From Actinomycetes bacterium (GTDB lineage: Bacteria; Actinomycetota; Coriobacteriia; Anaerosomatales; JAGXFU01): DNA of 64,000 nt. The translations under genes were made by a program, and so were the position numbers. Under the pieces are notes generated by a model. The model ran no database searches and was not told where the DNA came from. It saw only the letters and a list, made by a program, of their open reading frames with translations. Positions 47,405-56,078 of this stretch are shown here, in pieces (the first letter of the stretch is position 1; every line of letters starts with the position of its first letter). The stretch spans positions 1 through 64,000 of the forward strand of contig JAGXFU010000011.1 in the NCBI GenBank assembly GCA_024637115.1, in the 5' to 3' direction.

Positions 47405-47473
47405 CAGACAGCGAGAACTCGTTCGAGAAGCGAGGAATCCCTCGCAAGAAATCGTTCTGCTACCATGTTTCGA

Positions 47474-47500
47474 ACGGTCGAGCCTGAATTGCCCGACCGT
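47474..47500 (+). repeat. Inverted repeat between dapF and dapL
   Basis: ACGGTCG (47474-47480) with CGACCGT (47494-47500), a 13-nt loop. It is 41 nt before dapL. It could be an operator or weak terminator; no T run follows. Confidence 0.35.
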
Positions 47501-47540
47501 AACGCAACGTCAACCATATAGCTGAAAGGGATGTTCCCAC

Positions 47541-48698
47541 GTGAGGACCGCTGATCGTATCGCCAATTTGCCCCCGTACCTCTTTGCCGAGATCGACCGC
47601 AAGAAGGAGGCAAAGCAGGCGCAGGGTATCGACGTGATCTCACTCGGCATCGGCGACCCCGACATGCCGACTCCGAATAACATCGTCGAAGCTATGCAGA
47701 AAGCCACCGAGAATCCCAAGAATCACCAGTACCCGAGCTACTTTGGCGCCAAGCGCTATCGTGATGCGTGCTCCGAGTGGATGAAGGGTCGGTTCGATGT
47801 GGATGTCGACGCCGACACCGAAGTGCTCGCACTCATCGGCTCCAAAGAAGGCATCGCGCATGTATTCCTGGCATTTGTCGACCCGGGGGACTACACGCTG
47901 GTTCCCGGCTGCGGCTACCCCGTATACCACACCGGCGGCATCTTGTGCGGCGGACAGACCTGGTGGATGCCCATGACCGAGGAGAACGACTTCCTCGCGG
48001 ACTTTGAGAGCACGCCGCCGGAGGTGCTCGCCAAAGCCAAGATGATGTTTCTGAGCTACCCGAACAACCCGACCTCCGCCATCGCGACCCCGGAATACTT
48101 CGACAAAGCGATCGCATTTGCCAAGAAGCACGATCTGCTGCTCATTCACGACAACGCGTACTCCGAGATCGGCTTTGATGGCTATCGTCCGCCGAGCCTG
48201 CTCGAACGGCCGGGTGCCAAGGACGTCGCTATCGAGCTCTTTAGCTGCTCGAAAGCGTACAACATGACCGGCTGGCGTATCGCGTTTGCCGCTGGCAATC
48301 CCGCTGCGATCAAAGCACTCGGCACCGTGAAGAGCAACATTGACTCCGGTGCATTCACAGCAGTCCAAGACGCTGCTATCGAGGCCCTCACCGGGCCGCA
48401 GGACATCGTCTTCGAGATGTCCGATGTCTACCAGCGCCGTCGCGATATCGTGATGGAGGCACTCGGCAACATCGGAATCGAGGCGCGTGTACCCAAGGGC
48501 ACGATCTACGTGTGGGCCAAGGTGCCCGAAGGCTATGACTCGGCTGCCTTCGCAACCAAGGTACTCGAGGAAGCCAATGTCATCGTTGCACCCGGCAACG
48601 CCTACGGCCCGAGCGGCGAGGGCTACATCCGTATCTCGCTCGCTACGCCCGACGACCGTCTTGAAGAGGCCATCGAGCGAATCAAGAACACACTCTAG
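47541..48698 (+). CDS. dapL: LL-diaminopimelate aminotransferase (DapL)
   Basis: A 385-residue fold-type I aminotransferase. PLP lysine K238 in SCSKAYNMTGWRI, LSYPNNPTSA at 171-180, and the N-terminal GIGDPDMPTP. It converts tetrahydrodipicolinate to LL-diaminopimelate in one step, bypassing the succinylase and acetylase routes; with lysC, dapA, dapB and dapF in the window, only asd is missing. GTG at 47541, GAAAGGGA upstream. Confidence 0.88.
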   Translation: MRTADRIANLPPYLFAEIDRKKEAKQAQGIDVISLGIGDPDMPTPNNIVEAMQKATENPKNHQYPSYFGAKRYRDACSEWMKGRFDVDVDADTEVLALIGSKEGIAHVFLAFVDPGDYTLVPGCGYPVYHTGGILCGGQTWWMPMTEENDFLADFESTPPEVLAKAKMMFLSYPNNPTSAIATPEYFDKAIAFAKKHDLLLIHDNAYSEIGFDGYRPPSLLERPGAKDVAIELFSCSKAYNMTGWRIAFAAGNPAAIKALGTVKSNIDSGAFTAVQDAAIEALTGPQDIVFEMSDVYQRRRDIVMEALGNIGIEARVPKGTIYVWAKVPEGYDSAAFATKVLEEANVIVAPGNAYGPSGEGYIRISLATPDDRLEEAIERIKNTL

Positions 48699-48709
48699 GA
48701 GCCGCGCAT

Positions 48710-50023
48710 ATGCGTGCCCGCTTCGAAGTAGAGGGACTTCACAACGAGCACCGCGATCGCGCGGTGCTCGTTGGCGTTGACACGGGTCGCCACGAATGGC
48801 CTCTCGAGGAGTCGCTTGCCGAGTTGGAGCGACTGGCCGATACCGCAGGTTCCGACGTTGTCGCCGTGGTGACGCAGCGCCTCGACAAGCTCAATCCACG
48901 TTCATTCGTCGGGTCAGGCAAAGCTCGAGAAATCGAAGCTTTGACCCTTGATCCGGGCGCGGACACGGTTATCTTCGACGATGATCTCTCGCCCTCGCAG
49001 CAGGCGAACCTTGAAGACCTCATCCCCGGTGCACGGATACTCGACCGCACCGCGTTGATTCTCGACATCTTTGCACTTCACGCAGAGAGTCGGGAGGGAA
49101 AGCTGCAGGTCGATCTCGCACGACTGGAGTATGTGCTTCCTCGGCTTCGCGGAATGTGGGGTCACCTCGAGGCAGAACGTCTTGGTGGCGGCAAAGGTAC
49201 GCGTTTTGGTGCTGGCGAGTCCCAGCTTGAGGTCGACCGCCGAATGACGCGCAGACGAATAGCCGATCTGAAACGTGAGCTCAAGCAGGTATCCACCACG
49301 CGCCAGACGCAGCGCAAGTCTCGCAACGTCTCCGGCGTGTTTCGGGTGGCTCTCGTGGGCTACACGAACGCCGGCAAGTCAACTCTGCTCAACGCACTCA
49401 CCGGGGCAGATGTACTCGTAGAAGACATGCTGTTCGCTACATTGGATTCAACTACCCGGCGCTTCACGCTGCCAGAGGGTCGGGAAATCACTCTCACCGA
49501 TACAGTTGGATTCATCAATAAACTGCCTCACGGACTCGTGGAGGCATTCAAATCCACACTCGACGAAGTCCGCGAGGCCGACCTGCTCGTCCATGTGATC
49601 GACGGATCGCACAGTCAGGCCGAGCCGCAGATGCGCGCTGTCGACGAAGTTCTGCAGGAGATCGGCGCACACGAAACGCCGCGACTGCTTGTCGTGAACA
49701 AGACCGATGCAATGGCACCTGAACTGGTTGCCGGCATGCTCGCGCGACATCCCGACTCGGTCGCTGTCTCCGGGGCAACCGGCGCGGGGATCCCAAGACT
49801 CCTTGCGCGACTCGCCGCCGAGGCCTCACGGGGGAGTGCAGCGCTCACGCTCCTTGTGCCCTACACCCGCGGAGATCTCGTCCAGATGGCGCACGAGCGC
49901 ACTCAGGTGATCTCCGAGCGACATACCCCTGACGGGACTCAACTCGTGCTACGCGTGTCCGCAGAGCTCGTTGAACGATTCTCTGAGTTCAAGATTGCCG
50001 AAGACGAACTCGTGACTGAGTAG
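48710..50023 (+). CDS. hflX: GTPase HflX
   Basis: A 437-residue ribosome-splitting GTPase. N-terminal domain with LDKLNPRSFVGSGKAREIEAL and DRTALILDIFALHAESREGKLQVDLA; G1 motif GYTNAGKSTLLN, then TDTVGFINKLPHGLVEAFKSTLDE and NKTD. Starts 11 nt after dapL. Convergent with lexA, 23 nt apart, with no clear terminator between. Confidence 0.95.
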   Translation: MRARFEVEGLHNEHRDRAVLVGVDTGRHEWPLEESLAELERLADTAGSDVVAVVTQRLDKLNPRSFVGSGKAREIEALTLDPGADTVIFDDDLSPSQQANLEDLIPGARILDRTALILDIFALHAESREGKLQVDLARLEYVLPRLRGMWGHLEAERLGGGKGTRFGAGESQLEVDRRMTRRRIADLKRELKQVSTTRQTQRKSRNVSGVFRVALVGYTNAGKSTLLNALTGADVLVEDMLFATLDSTTRRFTLPEGREITLTDTVGFINKLPHGLVEAFKSTLDEVREADLLVHVIDGSHSQAEPQMRAVDEVLQEIGAHETPRLLVVNKTDAMAPELVAGMLARHPDSVAVSGATGAGIPRLLARLAAEASRGSAALTLLVPYTRGDLVQMAHERTQVISERHTPDGTQLVLRVSAELVERFSEFKIAEDELVTE

Positions 50024-50046
50024 CAGGTCTGCCGGCACGCGGACGA

Positions 50047-50688
50047 CTAGAGCCTGCGAAAGAGCGTCACGACTCGTCCGAGTATCTGTACGTCTCGAAC
50101 ATAGATCGGTTCGAGTGCCGAGTTCTCGGGCTGCAGACGGACCCGATCACTTTCACGATAGAAGCGCTTGACGGTGGATTCCGGCTCGCCGGAGATCGGA
50201 TCGTCAATCATCGCGACCACGATATCGCCGTTTTCTGCGGTGCTCTGCTGTCGCACCACCACGAAGTCTCCGTCGAGGATGCCGGCTTCGATCATGCTAT
50301 CTCCCCGAACGCGCAGGATGAATGTCTGTTCACCGGACATCTCAGCGGGAAGAGAAATGGTCGCTTCGATGTTCTCGGCCGCCAGAATGGGTGCACCTGC
50401 GGCGACCTGTCCGACCAGTGGGATGGCCATAACCTGGCCATAATCGACAGCCCTATCGGTGTCACGATAGTCAAGGACCTCAAGGGCGCGCGGCTTTGTC
50501 GGGTCCCTACGAATGAACCCCTTCGTCTCAAGAGCCGCGAGATGCGAGTGTACCGTCGAGGAGGAGGAGAGTCCCACAGCCTCACCGATTTCGCGCACCG
50601 ACGGCGGAAAGCCACGACGATGAATCTCTGCTCGAACGAAATCGAGTATCTGCCGCTGGCGGTCGGTTAGCTCACGTTTGTAGCCCAT
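50047..50688 (-). CDS. lexA: SOS repressor LexA
   Basis: A 213-residue repressor. N-terminal winged helix ([39 protein letters not shown] at 28-50), self-cleavage bond A97-G98 (QVAAGAP), catalytic S131 (RGDSMIEAG) and K174 (TVKRFY). All key residues are intact. ATG at 50688 is chosen; the longer frame runs through its own operator. It is divergent from the YneA-like gene. Confidence 0.97.
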   Translation of the reverse strand: MGYKRELTDRQRQILDFVRAEIHRRGFPPSVREIGEAVGLSSSSTVHSHLAALETKGFIRRDPTKPRALEVLDYRDTDRAVDYGQVMAIPLVGQVAAGAPILAAENIEATISLPAEMSGEQTFILRVRGDSMIEAGILDGDFVVVRQQSTAENGDIVVAMIDDPISGEPESTVKRFYRESDRVRLQPENSALEPIYVRDVQILGRVVTLFRRL

Positions 50689-50704
50689 CACGATCCCCTT
50701 AGAC

Positions 50705-50718
50705 CGAAAGTATGTTCG
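50705..50718. promoter_or_regulatory. SOS box 1 (lexA-proximal)
   Basis: CGAAAGTATGTTCG, one mismatch to CGAAC-N4-GTTCG, 17 nt upstream of the lexA start and just past its predicted promoter, so likely LexA autoregulation. Confidence 0.75.
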
Positions 50719-50723
50719 ACGCA

Positions 50724-50753
50724 AGTGTAGCCCACGGCAACTCACAGACGCAA
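50724..50753 (-). promoter_or_regulatory. Candidate lexA promoter
   Basis: On the minus strand, TTGCGT (-35, 50753-50748), an 18-nt spacer and TACACT (-10, 50729-50724). SOS box 1 falls just downstream. Confidence 0.5.
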
Positions 50754-50773
50754 ACACGCGTTCGATTACACGC

Positions 50774-50801
50774 TTGCAATCGAACATATGTTTGGTATGA
50801 T
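50774..50801 (+). promoter_or_regulatory. Promoter of the YneA-like gene with SOS box 2
   Basis: TTGCAA (50774-50779), a 16-nt spacer and TATGAT (50796-50801). The SOS box CGAACATATGTTTG at 50781-50794 fills the spacer, so LexA would block this promoter. Confidence 0.75.
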
Positions 50802-50809
50802 TTGCATAG

Positions 50810-50823
50810 CGAACATACGTTCG
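50810..50823. promoter_or_regulatory. SOS box 3
   Basis: CGAACATACGTTCG, a perfect LexA box centred 29 nt from SOS box 2 (about three helical turns), allowing cooperative binding. Confidence 0.85.
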
Positions 50824-50898
50824 TCGTTGAAGGGCTCATGTCAGACCCACCTCGTACCATCGCCGCAAGGCACCTGACATGAATGGGGAAGGATCACG

Positions 50899-51282
50899 AT
50901 GCGCAGTAGCTCACTCACTCACACCACGCGCAGAACACAGCACCGCCGCACGGAGTCGTCACCGCGGGGACACAGCAGAAGCCGTCTGACCACCTCGGAG
51001 ATTCTGCTTGTCGTCTTGTGCATTCTCGCGGTCATCGGCGCGTACTGCGTAAGCGCAGGGCCTGCCATCCCGGATGATATGGACTCCCGCCCAGTCAGAG
51101 TAGAAGCCGGGCAGACCATGTGGGATCTCGCAGTCACACACAGTGTCGACGGTCTCTCGACCGCAGACACAGTCGCCCTGATTCGGACGCTCAACTCACT
51201 TCCAGACTCGGGTTTGGCCGCAGATACCATCGTGCTAGTCCCAGTGGGGAGCACGCAGAACACGGCTCTCGCAGCTCGTTAG
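50899..51282 (+). CDS. YneA-like SOS-induced LysM membrane protein
   Basis: A 127-residue protein: basic N-terminus, one membrane helix (about 34-54, ILLVVLCILAVIGAYCVSAG), then a LysM-like domain (RPVRVEAGQTMWDLAVTHS ... TIVLVPVG). This is the layout of B. subtilis YneA, the SOS cell division inhibitor encoded opposite lexA. Sequence similarity alone is weak; the inference rests on layout, position and operators. ATG at 50899 with GGAAGGAT upstream. Confidence 0.75.
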   Translation: MRSSSLTHTTRRTQHRRTESSPRGHSRSRLTTSEILLVVLCILAVIGAYCVSAGPAIPDDMDSRPVRVEAGQTMWDLAVTHSVDGLSTADTVALIRTLNSLPDSGLAADTIVLVPVGSTQNTALAAR

Positions 51283-51342
51283 CACAACTACACCGCTCTG
51301 ATGCTCAAGATTGCTTCAGAATCGTACTGATAGGTCGTTGTA

Positions 51343-51358
51343 ACCCCATATGTTGTGT
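51343..51358 (+). promoter_or_regulatory. NrdR box 1
   Basis: ACCCCATATGTTGTGT matches 13 of 16 positions of the general NrdR consensus (ACAC, AT-rich core, GTGT). Located 41 nt upstream of nrdR. Confidence 0.6.
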
Positions 51359-51375
51359 GCTAGTCTCACTGACAG

Positions 51376-51391
51376 CCAACATATAGGGGTG
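51376..51391 (+). promoter_or_regulatory. NrdR box 2
   Basis: CCAACATATAGGGGTG, weaker, centred 33 nt (three turns) from box 1. With box 1 it forms an inverted repeat: CCCCATATGTTG against CAACATATAGGGG. Tandem boxes three turns apart are the usual NrdR layout. Confidence 0.5.
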
Positions 51392-51398
51392 GGGGGCC

Positions 51399-51845
51399 AT
51401 GCGTTGCCCGTTCTGCGGTCACGATGAGACTAAGGTCGTAGACTCCAGGGTTTCGGAGTCTCAGGACGCGATTAGACGACGCCGCGAGTGCCTCCAGTGC
51501 CAGCAGCGCTTCACCACCTATGAGCGCCGTGAAGAGATGCCGCTCATGGTGATCAAGCGCGATGGCTCACCTGAACCATTCGAGCGAGGCAAACTACTGC
51601 GCGGTCTTGTTGTGGCGACTGCCAAGCGCAATGTGTCCACTGAGCAACTAGAAACGCTTATTGACGGCATCGAGACTGAGCTCCACAACACGTTTCGCTA
51701 CGAGATTCCGGCCAAGGCGCTCGGCGACATGGTTCTCAAGCGCCTTGTGGAGCTCGATAAGGTCGCCTACATCAGGTTCGCTTCGGTCTACAAATCGTTC
51801 CAGGATCTCGACGAGTTCTACACAGAGCTTCGCGATCTCAAATAG
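51399..51845 (+). CDS. nrdR: Ribonucleotide reductase repressor NrdR
   Basis: A 148-residue repressor. Zinc ribbon MRCPFCGHDETKVVDSR ... RRRECLQCQQRFTTYER (four Cys), then an ATP-cone (MPLMVIKRDGSPEPFERGKLLRGL) that senses ATP/dATP, ending FASVYKSFQDLDEFYTEL. It lies before nrdD and has its own likely boxes, so it probably controls itself and the operon. Confidence 0.95.
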   Translation: MRCPFCGHDETKVVDSRVSESQDAIRRRRECLQCQQRFTTYERREEMPLMVIKRDGSPEPFERGKLLRGLVVATAKRNVSTEQLETLIDGIETELHNTFRYEIPAKALGDMVLKRLVELDKVAYIRFASVYKSFQDLDEFYTELRDLK

Positions 51846-51903
51846 CACAAAGGCAGTCACGCGGCAGAGATATGCCCGTGCCTCGTGAAAGGAAGACTGC
51901 AGC

Positions 51904-54030
51904 ATGGTGATGGAACGCCTCGTCAATGTGATCAAGCCGACCACTTCCCAGGGTATGGCTGACGCGACTGACATTGCTCTGCTCGTGGCCACAAGTTCAC
52001 GCCAGGAGATCGATACCTGGAATCGAATGAAGATATCCGACTCCCTGGTCAAAGAAGCCGGAGTCGCACCCGAAGTCGCCCTGGAGATTGCCGAGGCTGT
52101 CGAGGACCGCATCGACCGCACAAATCTGGTGACTGTCACCACCGCCATCATCAGAGAGTTCGTTGACCTCGAATTCCTTGAGAGGGGTATGACGCTTGCA
52201 CACAAACGTCATAGCCAGCTGGGTCTCCCAATGTGGGATGTCGAACAAATCATCACAAACGCAAACAAAGAGAATTCAAATACCACCCATAACCCAGAGT
52301 CAATCAATCTCACCATCGCTGAGACGATTCTCAAGGAGTTCGCCCTGCGACGCGTCTTTACCGACGACGTTGCGGAGGCGCATTACGTGGGTGACGTCCA
52401 CCTGCACGACCTTGGATTCATCATCCGCCCGTACTGTGGGGGACACAGCCTCGAGTACATCAAGAAGTACGGACTCAACCTCCCCAATATCACGAGCGTG
52501 AGCAAGCCCGCCAAACACCCCGAAGTGCTTATTGGCCACATGGTGAAGATGGCCGCAGCGCTTCAGGCGCACTATGCCGGTGCCGTGGGCTGGGAAGCAG
52601 TGAATCTCTTCTTCGCGCCGTTCCTGGTCGACAAGACCGAAGAAGAACTAGATCAACTCGCCCAGATGTTGATATTTGAGTTCAACCAGCTCGCGGGAGC
52701 GCGTGGGTCACAGGTAGTCTTCACCGATTTCAACCTGTACTACAACGTTCCCGCGCACTTTGCTGACACGCCGGCGATCGGACCCGGCGGTGAGTACACA
52801 GGCAAGACATACAAAGACTACGAGAAGGAAGCACAGGGTTTCGTCAGGGCCATGTTCAACGTGTACTTGCGCGGAGATGCACATGGCAAGACGTTCGTGT
52901 TCCCAAAGCCCCTACTGCACATCAACGAGGATTTCTTCGCTACTCCCGGCAACGAAGAGTTCTTTGACCTGGCGTGCAAGGTCGCCAGCAAGCAAGGCAT
53001 CACATACTTCGTGTTCGACCGTGGCGATGAAGTAACCGTGTCGCAATGCTGCAGGCTCAAGTTGAAGCTGAGCCAGGAGCAGCTCAACGAGACATCGACC
53101 CCCGAAAAGATGCGTTTCTCTGCGTTGCAGAACGTCACAATCAACCTGCCGCGGATCGCATACAAAGCCCAGGGAAGCGACCAGGCTCTGTTCATGGAGC
53201 TCAACCGCTCACTCGAGCTTGTGGCAAAAGCGCATCTTCAGAAGCGTGAGTTCATACAAGAGCTGTTTGACCTCGGAGAGTCCGGACCTCTCGGACTCCT
53301 CGTACAGAACCTCGATGGCGAACCGTATCTCAAGATGGATCAACTGACCTACTTGGCTGGCCTCATCGGACTCAATGAACTGGTCCAGGTTCATACCGGT
53401 CAGCAGCTGCATGAGTCTGACCAAGCCCTCAGGTTCGGTCTGAAGGTCATATCTGCGATGAACCTCAAGTGCAAGGAACTTTCGGGGCGCTACGGCTTCA
53501 ACATGGTCCTCGAGGAGAGTCCCGCCGAGTCGGCAGGGTATCGCCTTGCGAAACTCGACATGAAGTACTGGCCTGCTCAGACTGCTGCCGTCGTGAAGGG
53601 TGAGATCACATCCGGCAACTACTACTACACAAACTCGATACACATCGCTGTTGATGCCGATGTTGACTACATCGAGCGGGTCGAGAAGCAATCACGCTTT
53701 CATCCGCTCATCGAGGCCGGGGCCATCGTCCACGTGTGGCTCGGCGAGCATGAACCGGATACGGGCTCGATCAAGTCCTTCGTTGAGAAGACATTCAGAA
53801 ATACGCAGTGCTCCCAAATCGCGTTCAGCCCGGAGTTCACCGTGTGTGAGAGCTGTCAGCGAACAACGCGAGGCCTGAGAACCCAGTGTCCCCTCTGCGG
53901 CTCGACCGAGGTATACGGAGTCACGCGTATCGTGGGCTATTTCTCCAAGATTCAGACATGGAACAAGTCTAAGGTCGGCGAACTCTACGAACGTGTTCGA
54001 ACCGATCTTGACGAGACCGGCGCAGCGTAG
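51904..54030 (+). CDS. nrdD: Anaerobic ribonucleoside-triphosphate reductase
   Basis: A 708-residue class III reductase making dNTPs without oxygen. An N-terminal ATP-cone-like region (about 33-100), a glycyl radical domain with VSQCCRLKLKL, the zinc site CESCQRTT...CPLC, and the glycyl radical at G678 in RIVGYFS. Start ATG 51904 or 51910. It precedes a glutaredoxin-like gene and its activase nrdG. Presence of class III alone points to anaerobic life. Confidence 0.96.
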   Translation: MVMERLVNVIKPTTSQGMADATDIALLVATSSRQEIDTWNRMKISDSLVKEAGVAPEVALEIAEAVEDRIDRTNLVTVTTAIIREFVDLEFLERGMTLAHKRHSQLGLPMWDVEQIITNANKENSNTTHNPESINLTIAETILKEFALRRVFTDDVAEAHYVGDVHLHDLGFIIRPYCGGHSLEYIKKYGLNLPNITSVSKPAKHPEVLIGHMVKMAAALQAHYAGAVGWEAVNLFFAPFLVDKTEEELDQLAQMLIFEFNQLAGARGSQVVFTDFNLYYNVPAHFADTPAIGPGGEYTGKTYKDYEKEAQGFVRAMFNVYLRGDAHGKTFVFPKPLLHINEDFFATPGNEEFFDLACKVASKQGITYFVFDRGDEVTVSQCCRLKLKLSQEQLNETSTPEKMRFSALQNVTINLPRIAYKAQGSDQALFMELNRSLELVAKAHLQKREFIQELFDLGESGPLGLLVQNLDGEPYLKMDQLTYLAGLIGLNELVQVHTGQQLHESDQALRFGLKVISAMNLKCKELSGRYGFNMVLEESPAESAGYRLAKLDMKYWPAQTAAVVKGEITSGNYYYTNSIHIAVDADVDYIERVEKQSRFHPLIEAGAIVHVWLGEHEPDTGSIKSFVEKTFRNTQCSQIAFSPEFTVCESCQRTTRGLRTQCPLCGSTEVYGVTRIVGYFSKIQTWNKSKVGELYERVRTDLDETGAA

Positions 54031-54042
54031 ACAGGAGTATGT

Positions 54043-54288
54043 GTGAACATCAAGCTCTTCGTAAAGAATGACTGTCCGCGTTGCCCCGCAGCCAAGCGCG
54101 CGCTTGAGAGTTTCAAGAGTGTTGAGGTCTATCAGGTCGATGATATCGATGGTCTCGCGGAAGCTTCGTTCTACAGCATCCTTGCTACGCCATCTGTGCT
54201 GGTAGTTGACTCGAACGGCTCAGAGATCGAGAGTTGGCGCGGCGAGATTCCCGATACAGTGCGTATCCGGGCACTACTCGCCCAATAA
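54043..54288 (+). CDS. Glutaredoxin/thioredoxin-like small protein
   Basis: An 81-residue thioredoxin-fold protein with the active site C11-P-R-C14 (KNDCPRCPAAKRAL) and cis-Pro in ATPSVLVVD. It lies between nrdD and nrdG, so it may reduce the reductase or its activase, but formate is the usual class III reductant. GTG at 54043 with AGGAG upstream. Confidence 0.85.
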   Translation: MNIKLFVKNDCPRCPAAKRALESFKSVEVYQVDDIDGLAEASFYSILATPSVLVVDSNGSEIESWRGEIPDTVRIRALLAQ

Positions 54289-54292
54289 TGCG

Positions 54293-55036
54293 ATGACGAC
54301 TCAGCCCGCCACCCTCGCATCTCCGCTCCACACGCCGGTCCGGGCGTCTGCTCGTGTTGCTGCGTGGTTGCCAGCCAGCATGCTCGACTGGCCTGGACGC
54401 GTTGCAGCAACGCTGTTCCTTACGGGATGTCAGCTGAGTTGCCCCTATTGCCACAACCCGGAGCTCGTCAACGCACAGGACAACCCTGGCGAGTGGGATC
54501 GCTTTGTGGCCTATCTCGGCCATCGCAGAGCCTGGATTGACGGCGTGGTCATCACTGGTGGTGAGCCCACGACAGACCCGAATCTGGAACGGTTGCTGGA
54601 GGTGTTCGCTCGGCTCGAGCTCCCGGTGAAACTGGATACGAACGGCATGCGACCCGACCTTCTCGTGAAGTTCATCAAGCGTGGTCTCGTTTCATATGTG
54701 GCGCTCGACGTGAAAACGCTTCCGGAGCGCTACGGTACGCTTACAAGACTCCCGGAAGCTGAACGGCGCATCCGGGAAAGCATCAACGCACTCAAGAGGT
54801 CATCAATCGACCATGAGTTTCGCACCACATGCTACCCCGGGCTTGTCGCAGTAGATCACCTACCCCAAATAGCCGACTTGCTTGTCGGAGGACGCCTGTA
54901 TGCGCTGCAGCAGTTCCGCAGCGATCGCACGTTGCACGAAGATGCTACGCGTCGTGAACCACACGCCTCAACAGCGCTGATCGCTGCTGCTGAGGCGTGC
55001 TCACAGGTGATTCCTACCATTACCAGGGGAGTGTGA
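54293..55036 (+). CDS. nrdG: Anaerobic ribonucleotide reductase activase
   Basis: A 247-residue radical SAM enzyme that installs the glycyl radical in NrdD. Cluster cysteines C46, C50 and C53 (CQLSCPYCHNPEL), SAM-binding VITGGEPTTDP. It is the longer NrdG type (TIGR02495-like), and was checked as a possible AmrS partner of the MEMO fusion, but the operon with nrdD makes activase far more likely. ATG at 54293. Confidence 0.9.
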   Translation: MTTQPATLASPLHTPVRASARVAAWLPASMLDWPGRVAATLFLTGCQLSCPYCHNPELVNAQDNPGEWDRFVAYLGHRRAWIDGVVITGGEPTTDPNLERLLEVFARLELPVKLDTNGMRPDLLVKFIKRGLVSYVALDVKTLPERYGTLTRLPEAERRIRESINALKRSSIDHEFRTTCYPGLVAVDHLPQIADLLVGGRLYALQQFRSDRTLHEDATRREPHASTALIAAAEACSQVIPTITRGV

Positions 55037-55045
55037 TACTCGGTC

Positions 55046-55477
55046 ATGCGCATGGAGATAACCCGACTCGACAAGACCCTTCCGCTCCCGGCATACGCTC
55101 ACGAGGGCGATGCAGGGCTCGATCTCTTCGCCGCGGAGGATTTCACGTTGCAGCCTCTTGAGCGGGGTCTCGTGCCCACAGGCGTTGCGATCGCTATCCC
55201 TGATGGATACGCGGGCTTTGTACAACCCCGTAGCGGACTCGCGATCAAGCAAGGTCTCAGCCTTGTGAACACTCCCGGTCTGATCGACAGTCGCTATCGT
55301 GGCGAGATCAAGGTCATCGCCATCAATCTCGATCCCACTACTCCGATCTCCCTCTCCCGGGGAGACAAGATAGCCCAATTGGTCATCCAACCCGTAGCAC
55401 GGATCTCACTCGCTGAGGTCGATCAACTCGATGCGACGGTACGGGGGGAGGGGGGCTTTGGCAGCACGGGGATCTAG
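55046..55477 (+). CDS. dut: dUTP diphosphatase
   Basis: A 143-residue trimeric dUTPase that keeps uracil out of DNA and supplies dUMP. All five motifs visible: [39 protein letters not shown] and GEGGFGSTG. It sits with the nrd genes, fitting nucleotide supply. Confidence 0.96.
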   Translation: MRMEITRLDKTLPLPAYAHEGDAGLDLFAAEDFTLQPLERGLVPTGVAIAIPDGYAGFVQPRSGLAIKQGLSLVNTPGLIDSRYRGEIKVIAINLDPTTPISLSRGDKIAQLVIQPVARISLAEVDQLDATVRGEGGFGSTGI

Positions 55478-55928
55478 CTCCCCCCGAGTGCGGGTAGCCG
55501 CACTCGCACTGCTCGACGGAAAGGTCGTCACCGTCCGTCATCGCCGAGGCGATGCGACGTACCACTTGCTTCCCGGCGGTGGGGTGAACTTCGGAGAGAC
55601 ACTCTCAGATGCCCTCATCCGTGAAGTCGAGGAGGAGACCGGACTACGAGCAACGATCGGCAGACCGCTGATCATCAATGACACCATCGACCCTTCAGGT
55701 AACAGGCATATCGTGAACATCACGTTCGCGGCCACGGTCGAGGGTACTGTAACGACTTCACCAGACGATTCCCGAGTAGAAGCCGTCGACCTCATCGACC
55801 CGGCACGATTCGAAGATCTTGATTTCCGTCCACCGATCGCACGGGAAATCACGCGCGCGCTTGGTGATCCACTCGGTTTCATGGCGACGTATGCAGGCAG
55901 CCCGTTCACTCCTGAGCAAGGGGCGTGA
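55458..55928 (+). CDS. NUDIX hydrolase
   Basis: A 156-residue protein with the NUDIX box [21 protein letters not shown] (GX5EX7REVXEEXGXD type). TTG at 55458 has GGAGGGG upstream and overlaps the dut end by 20 nt. Likely a nucleotide-diphosphate derivative hydrolase; the substrate is unknown. Coupled to dut, so possibly a nucleotide sanitiser. Confidence 0.82.
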   Translation: MAARGSSSPRVRVAALALLDGKVVTVRHRRGDATYHLLPGGGVNFGETLSDALIREVEEETGLRATIGRPLIINDTIDPSGNRHIVNITFAATVEGTVTTSPDDSRVEAVDLIDPARFEDLDFRPPIAREITRALGDPLGFMATYAGSPFTPEQGA

Positions 55929-56078
55929 AGCCGTGTACATTGCACATCAAACAGTTGACATAAGTCTGAGAACGCGTCGTGGGGACGACGCGAGAGGAGG
56001 GACGTCCGCACTTCTGTGACGGGGTTGGCGATCCCGACACCTACTGCAACAACGCAACTACGACCTGGGAAGGGACAC
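55929..56078 (+). promoter_or_regulatory. Structured leader before the NCS2 permease
   Basis: The 150-nt gap holds a perfect 8-bp stem, CGCGTCGT (55973-55980) with ACGACGCG (55985-55992), loop GGGG, then GGAGGG and a second stem near 56019-56035 (CGGG/CCCG). TTGACA is at 55954-55959 without a good -10. No known purine, xanthine or ZTP riboswitch core is recognised. Confidence 0.35.

Noticed and set aside
54293-55036. AmrS radical SAM partner for the MEMO fusion
   Set aside because: It sits directly behind nrdD and the glutaredoxin-like gene and has the NrdG pattern.
55929-56078. Known purine riboswitch before the NCS2 genes
   Set aside because: The conserved purine aptamer core is not present.
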